Below are positions 31,750-43,090 of a DNA stretch of 64,000 bases, one piece after another (the stretch's first letter is position 1; every line of letters begins with the position of its first letter). The notes under the pieces are model-generated. The model was not told where the DNA came from and did not search any database. It saw nothing but the letters and a program-made list of their open reading frames with translations. The translations under genes were made by a program, and so were the position numbers. Source of the DNA: Punica granatum (lineage: Eukaryota; Streptophyta; Magnoliopsida; Myrtales; Lythraceae); assembly GCF_007655135.1 (NCBI RefSeq), contig NC_045134.1, positions 20,050,568 to 20,114,567 on the forward strand, in the 5' to 3' direction.

Positions 31750-33656
31750 TTACTGAAGAAGGGATGCCAAATTCTGCTTCACGTCTTCTCTGGCTTGCTT
31801 ATCGAAAGAATCGTCTCCTATATACAAGTCGAGAATTGACCGGCAAAGTAGCTTGCTCTCGATGCTTCCCACTTCCTTCCCATCAACTGCAAAAGATTCC
31901 AACAAAGGAACGTATCCCTTGAATACTAAATTCACTATTTAACCATCACCATATCTGCTCAGTTAAGATCCAACACTACTGCACGCGATAGACTGGACCA
32001 TAAGTCAAGCAGTAAGCCAATTCTTTACAATCCTATCTGCAAGCATTTACTAATTCTTTTATCAATCATTAAAATTACACTACTACTCTGTAAAAAAGAT
32101 CTTACTTGTTGTGCGAAGCACGTGGCCTCGGTCTCTTGAAAGATCTATCACCGATCCCCGTGGGATTTTGTACTCATCCTTGAACTGGGAAGTAAACCTG
32201 CACATTCATTTCCGAATAAATTGAAACAGGCTGTTGAAACTTTTAACAGGTAGAGAAAGAGTAGACAAATAACATAGCTGTGTAGCAAAAGGCCCGTAAT
32301 TGGCCACAACCAAAGGAACATAACAGTTCAAAAGCTCTCACTTCTGACATTCGTAAAGTCCAAATGTCGAGATCAATATGAGGACAGGGTACAGATATAA
32401 CTGAATAGGCAACAGAAAATGGTTTCCCTTTCTACGATGACTACTTCCTTTCGGTTTCCATTTCTTCACAGCAAATTTGGCAGTAATCAAATATCACTAT
32501 TTTAATGTTCAGAGTATGCAATAACAATTGAAATGCCACCAGCAATATGGCGAAAACAAATCAGTTGAATATTGCACCAGGGGGCTCTACCTTTGTAGCA
32601 ATTCCTTATTGTCTCCTTCACCGAACTTTTTGAGTCTGCTTCCTACGGATTCCTCAAAGGCGCTGCGAACAGATCGAATGCTCAGTTTCCCGTAGACTAT
32701 CTGAAGCCTGACAGTCATGCATATATCGCTTTCCATGAGATCTTTCTGGACCCCTTTGCTTTCCTTCAGCTCGGCAGTGGAGAGTTTCCCATATTTCTCC
32801 TTGAGCAGTTTATTTACGTCCTTATCGTCAGCATAAACACCTTCACACATGACAAAATCTGCCAGTTAGAAGAACATCACCAGGCAAACGAACCATCCTT
32901 TACGGCTCAAGAAGAAAAAATCCACCTGGAATCCCCCATTACATCACATAGTCCCTAGTCCATAAGGCTACTAGCAAGTAGCGACCGAAAAGAAATCGGC
33001 ACCTAAAATGTCCGGATTTATGCTGGCATTCCTTTCCGAGATATCTCACTTCCCCTAACCTGTACTTTTTAAGTGGCCTAACTCCCATTAAATTCATACA
33101 TACCAATCATGAACTGGATATCGAACTCAGGCCACAATTTTGCCACATATCGTATCGAACAATCCGATCGTATCTAGAGGATATTCCAAATCCATCCACT
33201 GCCGCAAATTGTAATCAAGAACTTATGTTGGGATTGGATGAAATAGTTACCAAATGCGTAGACATCAATGTTCTTGAGCCCCAACAAGCTCTTCCTCCTC
33301 AGCCCGATGCCGAGAAGCTTCCTCGACCCGCCAAGGACCGAAGGGAACGAGAATCCGGTCTTCGATTCGACCACCGGAGGGGAGCTGCCAGCTAAGGAGA
33401 GTGAGCCCCAAGCAGGGAAGGACGAGCGCGCGGGCAAGAGAAAGCCAAGGGCGTCTCGGAGGAACGGGTGCTGCTGGTGTGGGTTCTGGAGGGCGGCGTA
33501 GACCGTGGCTCCGGCAGCTGTCGCCGCGGCGGCGGCACAGGCAACGGTGACGGAGAGGGCGAGGTTGGAGGCGGAGGGACGAGGGGCGGAGATAGGAGGC
33601 GGCTTCTTGGGGGTGGGGGGCTGAGAAAACGAGAAGGGAAAGCGGAGGGAGACCAT
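31750..33656 (-). CDS. FAP1: Fatty-acid-binding protein 1, chloroplastic (chalcone-isomerase fold)
   Basis: Four exons, 294 codons: 33251-33656, 32591-32840, 32106-32197 and 31750-31886, all joined in phase by GT-AG introns. Residues 1 to about 70 are rich in Ser, Pro and Ala, as in a plastid transit peptide, with an Ala-rich hydrophobic stretch. The body contains SKTGFSFPSVL, LLGIGLRRKSLLGLKNIDVY, GVYADDKDVNKLL, FTSQFKDEYKIPRGSVIDLS and SKLLCRSILDLYIGDDSFDK. This is the plant FAP branch of the chalcone isomerase family: non-enzymatic proteins that bind fatty acids in the plastid stroma. Exon 1 is much richer in G+C than its surroundings. I start at the ATG at 33656; the frame continues upstream without an earlier ATG. 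Expected length of the family is similar (about 280). The choice of FAP1 over FAP2 rests on length. Confidence 0.88.
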
Positions 33657-34936
33657 GGCATTGGTTGGGTGTCTGTCAGCCGACAACAGTGATCTGCTTC
33701 TTGAAACTGTCCCCCCCAAAATCTTAACTAAACGCTTGGCCGTTCTGATGATGATGAAATGCGATGGCGATGATGTCGATGTCGATGACGATGTTTAAAG
33801 TGGGCACGTGTTGCTTTGCTTGTTGACTCCTTTTGCATTGCATGCATTCAATCATTTTACAATTCTCCGACGTTTTTTTTTTTTTTTCAGCCGATCCTAC
33901 TAGCTTCGCTCCAATCAGACCGGGTCATTAAATAATAAAACTTTTCCATTCAAAGAATTTTTTTTTATTTATTATAAGAATCAACCTCGAAATTTATTTA
34001 AAAAGAATGAGTGTCATACGTACCGCTTAAATCACTTTTTATTGATAGTGTCCAACTTTTTCTATTCACGGAATTGAACGGCGCATTTAGTTTTCGTGCA
34101 CCAAAAACTTTACTTGTAAATATAACTTTATGACCAGAACTAAATTGATATTCTTAAGCAATAAATTAAGTACATCTCATCTCATGGCCTCGCAGGAAAA
34201 ATCATTCATACATTTTTTTTTTTAAATGATGCCTTGTTGGGAGAGATATGGGTGAGTATTATATGGTAGAATCAATTGGTTGGTGTTGGTGGGAAAGCTA
34301 TTTGGTTTTGGAGAAATCTTTTCTTGTGCTCGCATCCCGTCAACCTTTTGCAATACTAACTACCATATATATAAAAAGAAAAAAATTCGAAAAAAAATTA
34401 ATTCAACGGCTTGCAGAGGGTTCTTTTAAAGAGACCGAGTCATCATAATGTGAAGTAATAATTATATTTTATGTTTTTAACGGAAAAATAAGTGAAGTAC
34501 TCTATATAAGCTTGAAATGAGATTCATGGCATATCACCTTTATGAATCGTGCAACCAAATTATCGAAAGAGTCTAGACCACATTCAAGTCATTTAAAATA
34601 CAGCTGCATAAATCCAATTTGTGGTTGCAAACTCTCATTAGACAATCACAGACAATCACAAGAACTCACATCCAACAAAACTTGTGGGCAAAATTTTGAG
34701 ATTTTGCGCGGTTGCAAGAGATATTCGATCTTCCTGAGGTAGTAAACAAAAACACGAGTTACAAGAGCAAGTAAAGATGTACCGAATACAATATGAACAT
34801 TTCCTTACCGACCCAAAACAGTCACATTGAAGTCGTTTGAACATCGAAAAGAGTCCGAGGGAGCTCTTTATAGGTACAATCAATCTTTGCCAAACAGAAA
34901 AAATATTTTCCAGAAGAAAAGGGAGTGAAACTGCAT
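33657..34936. other. Spacer between FAP1 and NAA20
   Basis: Should hold the FAP1 promoter and NAA20 3' UTR. It is AT-rich, with T-runs near 33870 and 34210. No TATA box could be assigned confidently and no other gene is seen. Confidence 0.5.
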
Positions 34937-37900
34937 CTAATCATACTCCAACTCGTCGGGAGTGACCGGGCGTTTGAGGGGGACAATCGATTTCTTCTCA
35001 ACATCCCGAGATAATGCTTTCCTCATATCTGAAAATGCAGAGCATGTTCAGAAGAGTTGAGAGGGATAATTATAAGTAGTTAGTGCATGGAATCGAATTG
35101 CTAAAATTCGAAGTGAATTCCTCACCTAATGCATCTTCTTCCCCGGAATAATAGCGCAGCACTCGTCTGTAGATTACATAACCAAGCTGCAGGATAGAGG
35201 AAAAAAAAGAACGATAAGCAGATCACTAATTAGTAAAATCGAGAAAAAAGCACGCCACATGTTTTCTTGCCATGATAAACCTACGTAATATGCTCATTAT
35301 TTTATGACACGTTATAAAAACTAATATTCAAGTGGAAGGACCCAGAAAGACTAGGAGGTTATAGAAAGATAGAGCAGCCATTTGTAGATTATCTCCAACT
35401 ATTTTTTAGAACCCTTTTGGGTAGATTGTTTTCTCAAAACATTTTTCACTTATTTTCCACGATGAAATGCAAAGTTGCTCTTTTCTTAGTCGGCAAAGAA
35501 GAATGAACTGACTTGAGGAAGTGAGAAATTTCTGAAAGCACCTTCTAATCTCCTGAACAAGTACTATAAAGGAAGAGCTCTTTTGCAATGAAGATGAGGA
35601 AAAAACAACAGCGCATCCAAAATATAAGACCTTGCGGGAGGGGGAAAGAAACAAAAGAGGACAAACAAGTTCTTCAAATGCTTATGAATTAGTTTCGAGT
35701 GATTAAAGAAAACTTCACCTTTTCATACATCTTTATGGCTGGTGTATTGGATGCCCTCACGAATAGATCGACAAAGTAGGCCTTATCACTGCGGAACGAG
35801 ACAATAGAAGGTAAAAGGAACAGAAATCAAATTCATCTGTACAGCTTATACACCAAGTAGAAACAGATACAATTTGGAAGGAAAAAATTATTTTTAAAAT
35901 ATATCTTATGCATTATACTATCCTAATTTAAGCAGTACACAAAAATCAACAAGTTCCACTGACATGGTCAGATTGGTCAGCTTGCCATTTAACAAAAGGT
36001 TCAGAGGTGGAGGATACTCTTTCTGATAATACGCACAAAATAAATCATAAAAAACTGCAACAGTGAATTTAGGACAGTTCAACATAATGTTCATAGCTCT
36101 TACATTTTGTCACTAATTTCTTCAAGCAGATTCATCAATTTCTTGGCTACTTGTTGTCTCCGATAATCAGGAGCCACAGTCACTGCAGTTACATGGCCAT
36201 GCCAAGACTCTCCCTGGCCTTCAACTTTTCCCATAACTGCAAAATTCAGACATAGTATTATAGTTTTGCCACATTAAAAGATAAACCAAAGAAAGAAAAA
36301 CTTCTGGTGCATATTCATGTTTAGAACAGAAATCGCGCCAACGCTTCCACAAGGAGAAACATTCCCATTCCCACTGGATGCAAAATAATAGCCGTAAAGA
36401 ATCATCAAGACAGAATCAGCAGGACAGAAAAAGATCTTTAAGTTTCTAACTTAGAAATTAAGTATTCAAAATCAACCAAAGCAAATTCTTATAAAGCAAA
36501 CCTACAGATCCTCACCATCATCAATCATTGAGAAAACTACCACATTTCGACATAATTGAACAGAGCAGTTCTTTTAACCTGCCTACTTGGCTATGCAAAC
36601 TTAGCTATATTACATGATAAATTTGTTTGCAAAAGTTGAGAATTGTTGGGATGGTATCACATCTAAATGTAGATAGAATACTAATTGCATCTACGGATAT
36701 TATATACTAATTTAGTGAATGACCTGCAGTTGCAATAACATGACTTAATTCTTTTGGCCGAATGCCATGACTTAATTATCTATGTACAAATTGCAAAGAC
36801 CATCTAACATAGTATAATTTGAATTTATAGTTGTTCTAATCAAGCGGGAACTTCAATTGAAACATAAGCCCAGGTCTCAGGAACAACAAGCCCTTCATTT
36901 TAGTCCTGTAACCATGCAAAGCTAGCAATCCCTGAAGTTTTATATAGAATTTAGAGCGAGATTGAAGGTGGCTGCAACTCGCAGTACTTCCTAGACTTCC
37001 ATCAGGATATCATGCAATGCAAACCACTTTACCCGCTTACAGATGTCATCCGTTCAATTTTTCATCAGCTCATCACGTCAAGTTTCACTTACTATGAGTT
37101 TGCTTCTCCTTATTAAATCTCATGCAGCACATACTTCAAACTTCAAGTTCCATCCCCACATTACAGTTATGCAGATCTTAGGCCAAGGACAGGGGAATCC
37201 CCATACAAGTCTGCTACATCTATCATTAGGCGCAGTAAAGGTGTACGCGAGGTAAACATTTCACATATGCAACAAGTTTACTCATTAAATGGACCCTCTG
37301 GCGCTCAAATTTTTATCCTGCCCGAACATCCATCAACGAACAAAGAGAATCATTTATTAACAACAAATTCTAAACATGTAATTAGCCCGCCCATGCCATG
37401 ATAATCACAGATGTTGCATCGTATTGAATCGAACCAAACGGACTGAACTGAAATGAGACTGAGCTCAAATTCAAGATTGTTGAACATCTATCATTTCAAC
37501 TCCGAGCAAACAGCTGATCAAGAACAAACCATTTATTAACGAAAACTTCTAAACCTGTAATTAGCCCGTGCCCTTGCTGTGATAAAACATAAACCTTGCA
37601 CCAAATTTTGCCCATTTCCACACTCAAATGAAACTCTGCTCAAATCCAGGATTACTAATATATATCGAACAGAATTGAGAGAAAGAAACATCAATAGACT
37701 GAAATCAAAAGCTATCTCAAATTTATTAGTGACAGTACAATAGAGAGAGAGAGCAGACGGGGAAAGAAGCACTAACTGTAGCCCATGATTTGATTGCCGG
37801 GGGCTTCTGCGACGTGAAAGTAATCAGGCCATCTCGCCAAGTACGTCATGTAGAACGACATGTTAAACTGAAACCGCCGCCGGCCAACCACAAAGTCCGA

Positions 37901-38070
37901 GCAACAAAGATTGAACGGAAATCAGTGAAAAGCTGCCATAGAAGAAATCGTTCAGGCTGAACAAGGTGATCGAGGTTAAGAGGAGCTGTTACAGTTTCAG
38001 TGAGGTGATCGAGGTTGACGGGAGCGAAGCGTAGCAGATCGTTGCAGCAGAATCTACGTATCGTCGTCAT
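34937..38070 (-). CDS. NAA20: N-alpha-acetyltransferase 20 (NatB catalytic subunit)
   Basis: Six exons, 174 codons: 37993-38070, 37777-37867, 36104-36236, 35719-35788, 35126-35186 and 34937-35028. All introns are GT-AG and all phases join. The protein starts MTTIRRFCCNDLLRFAPVNL and ends RPVTPDELEYD, the full length expected for plant NAA20. The GNAT acetyl-CoA loop is at residues 82-87 (RRQQVA) after the VTVAPDY strand, and YFVDLFVRASN and KLGYVIYRRVLRYYSGEED form the C-terminal half. NatB acetylates the N-terminus of nascent proteins starting Met-Asp, Met-Glu, Met-Asn or Met-Gln at the ribosome, together with NAA25. TGGGCC-type site II elements lie about 110-140 bp upstream. Intron 2 contains a 179-bp tandem duplication. 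Broken copies occur at 16411-18745 and 27989-29322. Confidence 0.95.
37351..37700 (-). repeat. 179-bp tandem duplication in NAA20 intron 2
   Basis: CATTTATTAAC followed by TTCTAAAC.TGTAATTAGCCCG starts at 37351 and again at 37530. The copies are diverged. A further related copy lies at about 42280-42440. Confidence 0.65.
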
Positions 38071-38182
38071 CTTCGCCCTCCTCGTCCTTCTCCTTCCCTG
38101 TCTCCTCTTCCCTCTCCTTCTCTCCCGTGCCTTCCCTTCTGTTTCGCCTTCGCCCATCCCATCCCATTTGACGGGCCTTATA

Positions 38183-38211
38183 TGGGCCTCAGCCACCCTT
38201 GGGCCAGCCCA
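38183..38211 (-). promoter_or_regulatory. Site II elements upstream of NAA20
   Basis: TGGGCC occurs at 38183-38188 and 38200-38205, and AGCCCA (the complement of TGGGCT) at 38206-38211. Clusters of this motif within about 150 bp of the start are typical of plant housekeeping and translation-related genes bound by TCP factors. Confidence 0.5.
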
Positions 38212-38219
38212 AGGGTGAC

Positions 38220-38680
38220 AACCGCGTCTTGAGGTGACAAGATGTATCGTGTCGTGTTTAAATAGGTTGTTTCTAAATGGATTTGTATCAAAAAACTTCA
38301 AACCCGAACACGACAAATTTAATAAACATGTCAAAATTTTCAAACACAAATACGACACGTTTAATTACGGGTTGACACGAATACGACACGTCTAACCCGT
38401 TTAACTAAGTGTATCTATATGTGTATGTATATTTACGTACATGATATGACACTATTAACCGCGTCTCACTCAACAGCAGGAAAAATCAACACATACTGCT
38501 ACACCGCGACTCGATCCTCTACCGGAAAAAAGAGTCCTAGCTTTTGAACCGTACCCTACTAACTTGGGGTTCTAATTAAGAAGATTGATATGAAAAATAT
38601 GCCAAATTTACTGTGAAGAAATGGAAACAGAAAGGTAATTAATCATCGTATTAAGGGAAATCATACTATGTTCCCTGTTC
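38220..38680. other. NAA20 upstream spacer with an inverted block from unit 1
   Basis: Contains short direct repeats around TACGACACGT (38345-38395). The stretch at about 38470-38590 is the reverse complement of 15590-15700 (ACTCGATCCTCTACCG, GGGGTTCTAATT). No gene is seen. Confidence 0.5.
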
Positions 38681-40010
38681 ATAAATGTTCTTGATTTTGA
38701 CATTTGGACTTTACGAATGTAGGAAGTAATAGCTTTTGAATTGTGATATTCTTTTGTCATCCTATCAGTTTTCAGGTGAGGCCGTTTACCGGAATTTTAT
38801 CATCCCGCTTATCTTTTGTCTACTCTCAGTTCACCTTTTAAAAGTTTCTGCAACCAGTTTCAATTTATTTTAAAAAATGAACGTGCAGGTTTACTTCCTA
38901 GTTCAAGGATGAATACAAAACCCCACGGGGATTGGAGATAGATCTCTCAAGAGACCGAGGTCAGATGCTTCGAACAATAAGTAAGATTTTCTTTTTCTTT
39001 TACAGAATGGAAGTGTGATGATTGATAAAGAAAGTAGTAAATGCTTGCAGGCGGGATTGTAAAGAATTGGTTTACGGCTTGACTTCCTAGTCTGTTGGGT
39101 TCAGTAGTGTAATATCTTAACTGAGCAGATATGATGATGGTTAAAGAGTAAATTTAGTATTTAAGAGCTGTGCTTCTTTGGCAAAATGTTTTGCAGTTGA
39201 CGGGAAGGAATTGGGATGCCGTTTGATTCTGGACTTGTATATAGGAGACGATCCTTTTGATAAGCAAGCCAAAGAAGACGTGAAGGCTTGAAGCTTAACT
39301 TGGCATCTCTCCTTCTGCTCTTCAGTAAGAGTAAGTAAATGACTGTAATTACTTGATCATGGGTAATAAGTAATGCAGATTAGAGTCAGGTTGCAGAACC
39401 ACTTCCGAATTCCTTTAGCAAGAAAACTGCAAAAACACCCTGAAACTTTTCATAATTTGAACGAAACTCCTGCCCGACCTCTTCCGTGCCGGATAGCCTG
39501 GAGACAGAACTCAACCTTTTGGTAATAAAACTGCCTTGTCATGCTTGACATTGTCCTCGAACAGCCAAATCCAGGCCATGCTATTCCCATCCTTGACCCT
39601 GTCGATCACTTCTGGCCTCAGAAGGCTAAGCACGAAGGCCAACCAGTGGACAAGAAACCCTGGGAGTTGGTTGTTTGACGGAGATGTTGGGTCATTTTGT
39701 TATTATACTGAAAAATTTGGCAAGGGGGCACGAGCAGGCACTTTCTGGAGCCAAATGTTGCCATAGTACTCACTTGTAGATTGAGCTCCATTCCATGCCT
39801 TGTCAGCAGAAGATCTGAAGTTAATCGATTCTGATACTGGATTGCAGGAAACTCATCATCTAAACTTTATCGGACTAGTATCGGCGGAAGACACACTAAT
39901 CAAGAGATGAGTATGCACGAGGATATTTCGTCTATGAAATTCAAGAGAACGGAATGCTTTGTCTTGGAAAAGCTTATCGAATTTATGGGAAGCACATCTG
40001 TCCTCTATTC
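38680..40010 (-). repeat. Inverted duplicate of the FAP1 3' half and its flank
   Basis: Read in reverse complement, this block follows 31210-32400. Landmarks are GACATTTGGACTTTACGAATGT near 38700 (parent near 32350) and AACTTTATCGGACTAGTATCGGC near 39860 (parent near 31370). Confidence 0.75.
38889..39328 (+). pseudogene. FAP1 fragment: exons 3 and 4 with their intron
   Basis: An exon 3 copy at 38889-38980 has the parent's exact length (92 bp) and keeps its splice sites, but CAG became TAG in the third full codon. The intron is 216 bp against 219. The exon 4 copy starts at 39197, has lost 21 bp (seven codons, SIESKLL in the parent) and ends near 39328. The retained intron shows DNA duplication. 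It lies on the strand opposite to the parent. Confidence 0.85.
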
Positions 40011-40290
40011 CCTTTAGGTAAGTCCATTGTGTTTGAATTGGGGGTCTTGTTCATTGTAGCTGAATCATGTCCATATAATGGAACGATACGCTTGATCCCA
40101 TTTGGTGCAAGGGAAAATACAAATAATGCCGATTCGATGGAATGATCGACTTGATCGCATTTGGTACGAATCAAATCATGGATGGCCCCTCAAGGACTGG
40201 TTAAATGACTGGACCGTGGACGCTCCCTGGTGCTACTCGCGGTAGAACTTTTTGTCCCCCGAGATTTTGCATCCGAGACACTTGGATTCG

Positions 40291-40855
40291 TGACGCAGCG
40301 TACAACGCGGGTAACCGTCACAGACCCGTTGATTCGCGCACGAATACCGAAACTACAACCTTCTATACCTGTTGATTTTACGAATACCAGGAAATAGGCA
40401 TCAAACTTGAATCTGAGATTGGACAAAGCACGAAAGCTCTGAATTTTATTGATAATCCGAAAAGACGACTCTCTACTTTTGCCCTAGGGCTTACATCGTT
40501 TAAATAGAGAAAACGAGAATATATCGAAAGAAATAAAAATATTCTTAAAGATAAACTATCTCCTAAAATATCGAAATATTCTTAAAGATAAACTAACAAA
40601 ATATTTTTAAAGATAAACTATATTCTAAAATATCGAAATATTCTTAAAGATAAATTATTTCCTAAAATAGAAAAAAAAGCCCTAATTAACATAAAATTGC
40701 CCGTTTGAGGCCTTAAACAATCGAATTCGGCCAAAATCTCGTCTTTTCACAGCCAAAAGCTATGAGTTTTGCTCTGGAGGCCGTTTCCTTCGAGATAGGG
40801 TTGTCAGAACCTATTTTTCTCCAAGTACCGACTTGCCAGGTCATCTGCCGCATCA
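40291..40855 (-). repeat. 3' LTR of the small retrotransposon
   Basis: On the plus strand it runs from TGACGCAGCG to GCATCA. The outer edge abuts ATTCG. It contains a short AT-rich tandem motif (ATATTCTTAAAGATAAACTA) repeated three to four times. Confidence 0.9.
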
Positions 40856-41474
40856 TTCTCCCATGGGTGGAGAGAATTCGCCCTCGAATTCGCCCTAGGA
40901 GTTTAGAGATAAAATCAGCAGCATGATTTTCCCCATGCCCATCGAAGTCAAAATCAAGAATATATTCCATTATCTCAAACTGATAAACGACATTGCTATC
41001 GAAAGCTAAACGTGGTCCAGAGCGGGTGCAGTCAAGGTTCCCACTATCAAGATTCGACAAACATTCACCAAGATCCCGCAATTCCTTGATAGATTTAGTT
41101 ATCGTCACCGCTGCCCCAATCCCAATTCTTGTCACAGTCTCCTCCTCCTCGTCGAACTTGGGCTCTCCATCGCCTCCCGCTACAAAGAATGCTTCATCAG
41201 ATGGATTCTCTTCGGAGAACAAAGTTGCGCCCCCTTCAAAATTGGAATCATACTCGATTTCCTCTCGATCAGGGTTAGAATTCATATTAGGGTTTCTCCG
41301 ATTCTGACTCTCCAAAAGTGCAGCCATTTGCTGTGTGAACTGCTCCATCATACGATCCATCCTCTGCTCCATCCTCTGATCCAGCTGATCCAGCTGATCT
41401 AGCCTCTGCTCTAGATATCGCATATATTCACAGTCATGAACATCTTCCACACGATCCCTCCTCCTGAGCGGCAT
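40713..41474 (-). CDS. Gag-like ORF of the small retrotransposon
   Basis: From the ATG at 41474, 37 bp inside the 5' LTR, the frame runs about 253 codons and ends inside the 3' LTR. It begins MPLRRRDRVEDVHDCEYMRY, followed by a coiled-coil-like run with repeated DQLDQ and RMEQRMDRMMEQ units, an acidic middle, and an ITKSIKELRDLGECL stretch. The N-terminus resembles the start of many plant retrotransposon gag proteins. No zinc knuckle or protease is present. It may be a truncated gag kept by chance or a structural protein of a non-autonomous element. Confidence 0.55.
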   Translation of the reverse strand: MPLRRRDRVEDVHDCEYMRYLEQRLDQLDQLDQRMEQRMDRMMEQFTQQMAALLESQNRRNPNMNSNPDREEIEYDSNFEGGATLFSEENPSDEAFFVAGGDGEPKFDEEEETVTRIGIGAAVTITKSIKELRDLGECLSNLDSGNLDCTRSGPRLAFDSNVVYQFEIMEYILDFDFDGHGENHAADFISKLLGRIRGRILSTHGRMMRQMTWQVGTWRKIGSDNPISKETASRAKLIAFGCEKTRFWPNSIV

Positions 41475-41510
41475 CGTTGATCCAAGAACGAACTTGGCTT
41501 TGATACCAAC

Positions 41511-42076
41511 TGACGCAGCGTACAACGCGGGTAACCGTCACAGACCCGTTGATTCGCGCACGAATACCAGAACTACAACCTTCTATACCTGTTGATTTTA
41601 CGAATACCAGGAAATAGGCATCAAACTCGAATCCGAGATTGGACAAAGCACGAAAGCTCTGAATTTTATTGATAATCCGAAAAGACGACTCTCTACTTTT
41701 GCCCTAGGGCTTACATCGTTTAAATAGAGAAAACGAGAATATATCGAAAGAAATAAAAATATTCTTAAAGATAAACTATCTCCTAAAATATCGAAATATT
41801 CTTAAATATAAACTAACAAAATATTTTTAAAGATAAACTATATTCTAAAATATCGAAATATTCTTAAAGATAAATTATTTCCTAAAATAGAAAAAAAAAG
41901 CCCTAATTAACATAAAATTGCCCGTTTGAGGCTTTAAACGATCGAATTCGGCCAAAATCTTGTCTTTTCTCAGCCAAATGCTGTGAGTTTTGCTCTGGAG
42001 GCCGTTTCCTTCAAGATAGGGTTGTCAGAACCTATTTTTCTCCAGGTACCGACTTGCCAGGTCGTCTGCCGCATCA
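41511..42076 (-). repeat. 5' LTR of the small retrotransposon
   Basis: On the plus strand it runs from TGACGCAGCG to GCATCA and is about 97.5% identical to the other LTR by eye. It is followed by ATTCG. Confidence 0.9.
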
Positions 42077-42099
42077 ATTCGTGCCTTAGATTGTCAAAT

Positions 42100-42720
42100 A
42101 TCCATAATGATCATCAACCGATCGACAAATCTCTTTGACATTATAACTCTGCTAAATCTATCATTAGCCGGAGCAAAGACATGACTGAGTTGAACATTTC
42201 ACATGTGAAATCTTCCTCCCTTTTTTTCCTATCATCACGACTCTGACCGAGAAGAAGCAAATTTTAAAGTTGTGATAATAGCTTACCCTTGCCGTGATAA
42301 GCATAGTCCTTGCAACAAATTTTCAATATCACATACAAATGAAACTCTACTCGAATCCAAGATTACTAATATCGAACTGAATCAAGAAATAGAAAGCAAA
42401 AATGGGTTGAACTCAAATGAAAGTGAGCTCAGATTCATGATCATGGCTTCGACAAAAAAGACAGGAATAAAGCAAATTAATTATTGACAACCCATTCCAC
42501 CCCATTTGAGGTTAGTCGAAATGGTCCGGACCTGGGCTGCAGCCAGGCAGGCCCGGGCCTCGTCGAATATGGCCCTCCACGTTTTCTGCTTATACTATCC
42601 CAATAATAATAGTTGTTAACTCGATAGCTTTTGAAATTGATCAACCAACTGTCCACGATCAACCTCATCCCCTCGAACAGGAAAATCAATACAAAATTGT
42701 GTTTGTGCAAAAACATTACA
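42100..42720 (-). pseudogene. NAA20 intron and upstream scraps
   Basis: Bases 42130-42440 resemble NAA20 intron 2 (for example CTATCATTAG, CATTTCACATGTG and GAAACTCTACTCGAATCCAAG against 37210-37640). Bases about 42540-42690 are the reverse complement of the block at 15740-15830 (GCTATCGAGTTAAC, AGTATAAGCAGAAA). No exon is present. Confidence 0.6.
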
Positions 42721-43090
42721 ATTAAGTTTTGAAGTGGTCTTTTTAAACTTTTCTTCTCATTTTGCCCTTCAATAATATCATTACAATTTGTCTATTCATA
42801 CAAACAACACAAGTGAAAGCAACTTCTCACAAAAGCCCTTACGTACATGTTTTAGGACTAACTATAATTTGCATATAACTCAGTTTTTTATTATTTTAAC
42901 TAGAAATTATGTTTTTCAAGAATAAACCAAAAAGATTTTCTTTTTTAAGGATTTCACAGAAACCTGTAAAGAGATTCTAAAATTTCATTAGGGTAATAAA
43001 TCTAATTGTTAAATATAATAGATGCCAATTAACTCGTATAATTTTGAAAATAAGTACGAACAATTAAAATTAAGTACCTAGCACTCGAGA
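42720..43090. other. AT-rich spacer
   Basis: No gene or clear repeat is seen. Confidence 0.5.

Larger units (their letters stand above)
40291..42076 (-). mobile_element. Small LTR retrotransposon, 1786 bp, recent insertion
   Basis: Two direct LTRs (40291-40855 and 41511-42076, 565/566 bp) bound a 655-bp internal region. The element is flanked by perfect 5-bp target duplications ATTCG (40286-40290 and 42077-42081). On the minus strand, the 5' LTR is followed by TTGGTATCAAAGCC, close to the usual initiator-Met tRNA primer site. By eye the LTRs differ at about 14 positions plus one indel. There is no protease, reverse transcriptase or integrase, so it must have moved with enzymes from elsewhere. 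Confidence 0.9.

Noticed and set aside
33392..33719. Other open frames over FAP1 exon 1, on both strands
   Set aside because: High G+C in exon 1 opens several frames. Only the frame giving the transit peptide and the FAP domain joins exon 2 in phase.
37846..38358. A 170-codon minus-strand open frame over NAA20 exon 1 and its upstream region
   Set aside because: It runs through exon 1 and the intron 1 splice sites. The spliced NAA20 model explains the coding signal.
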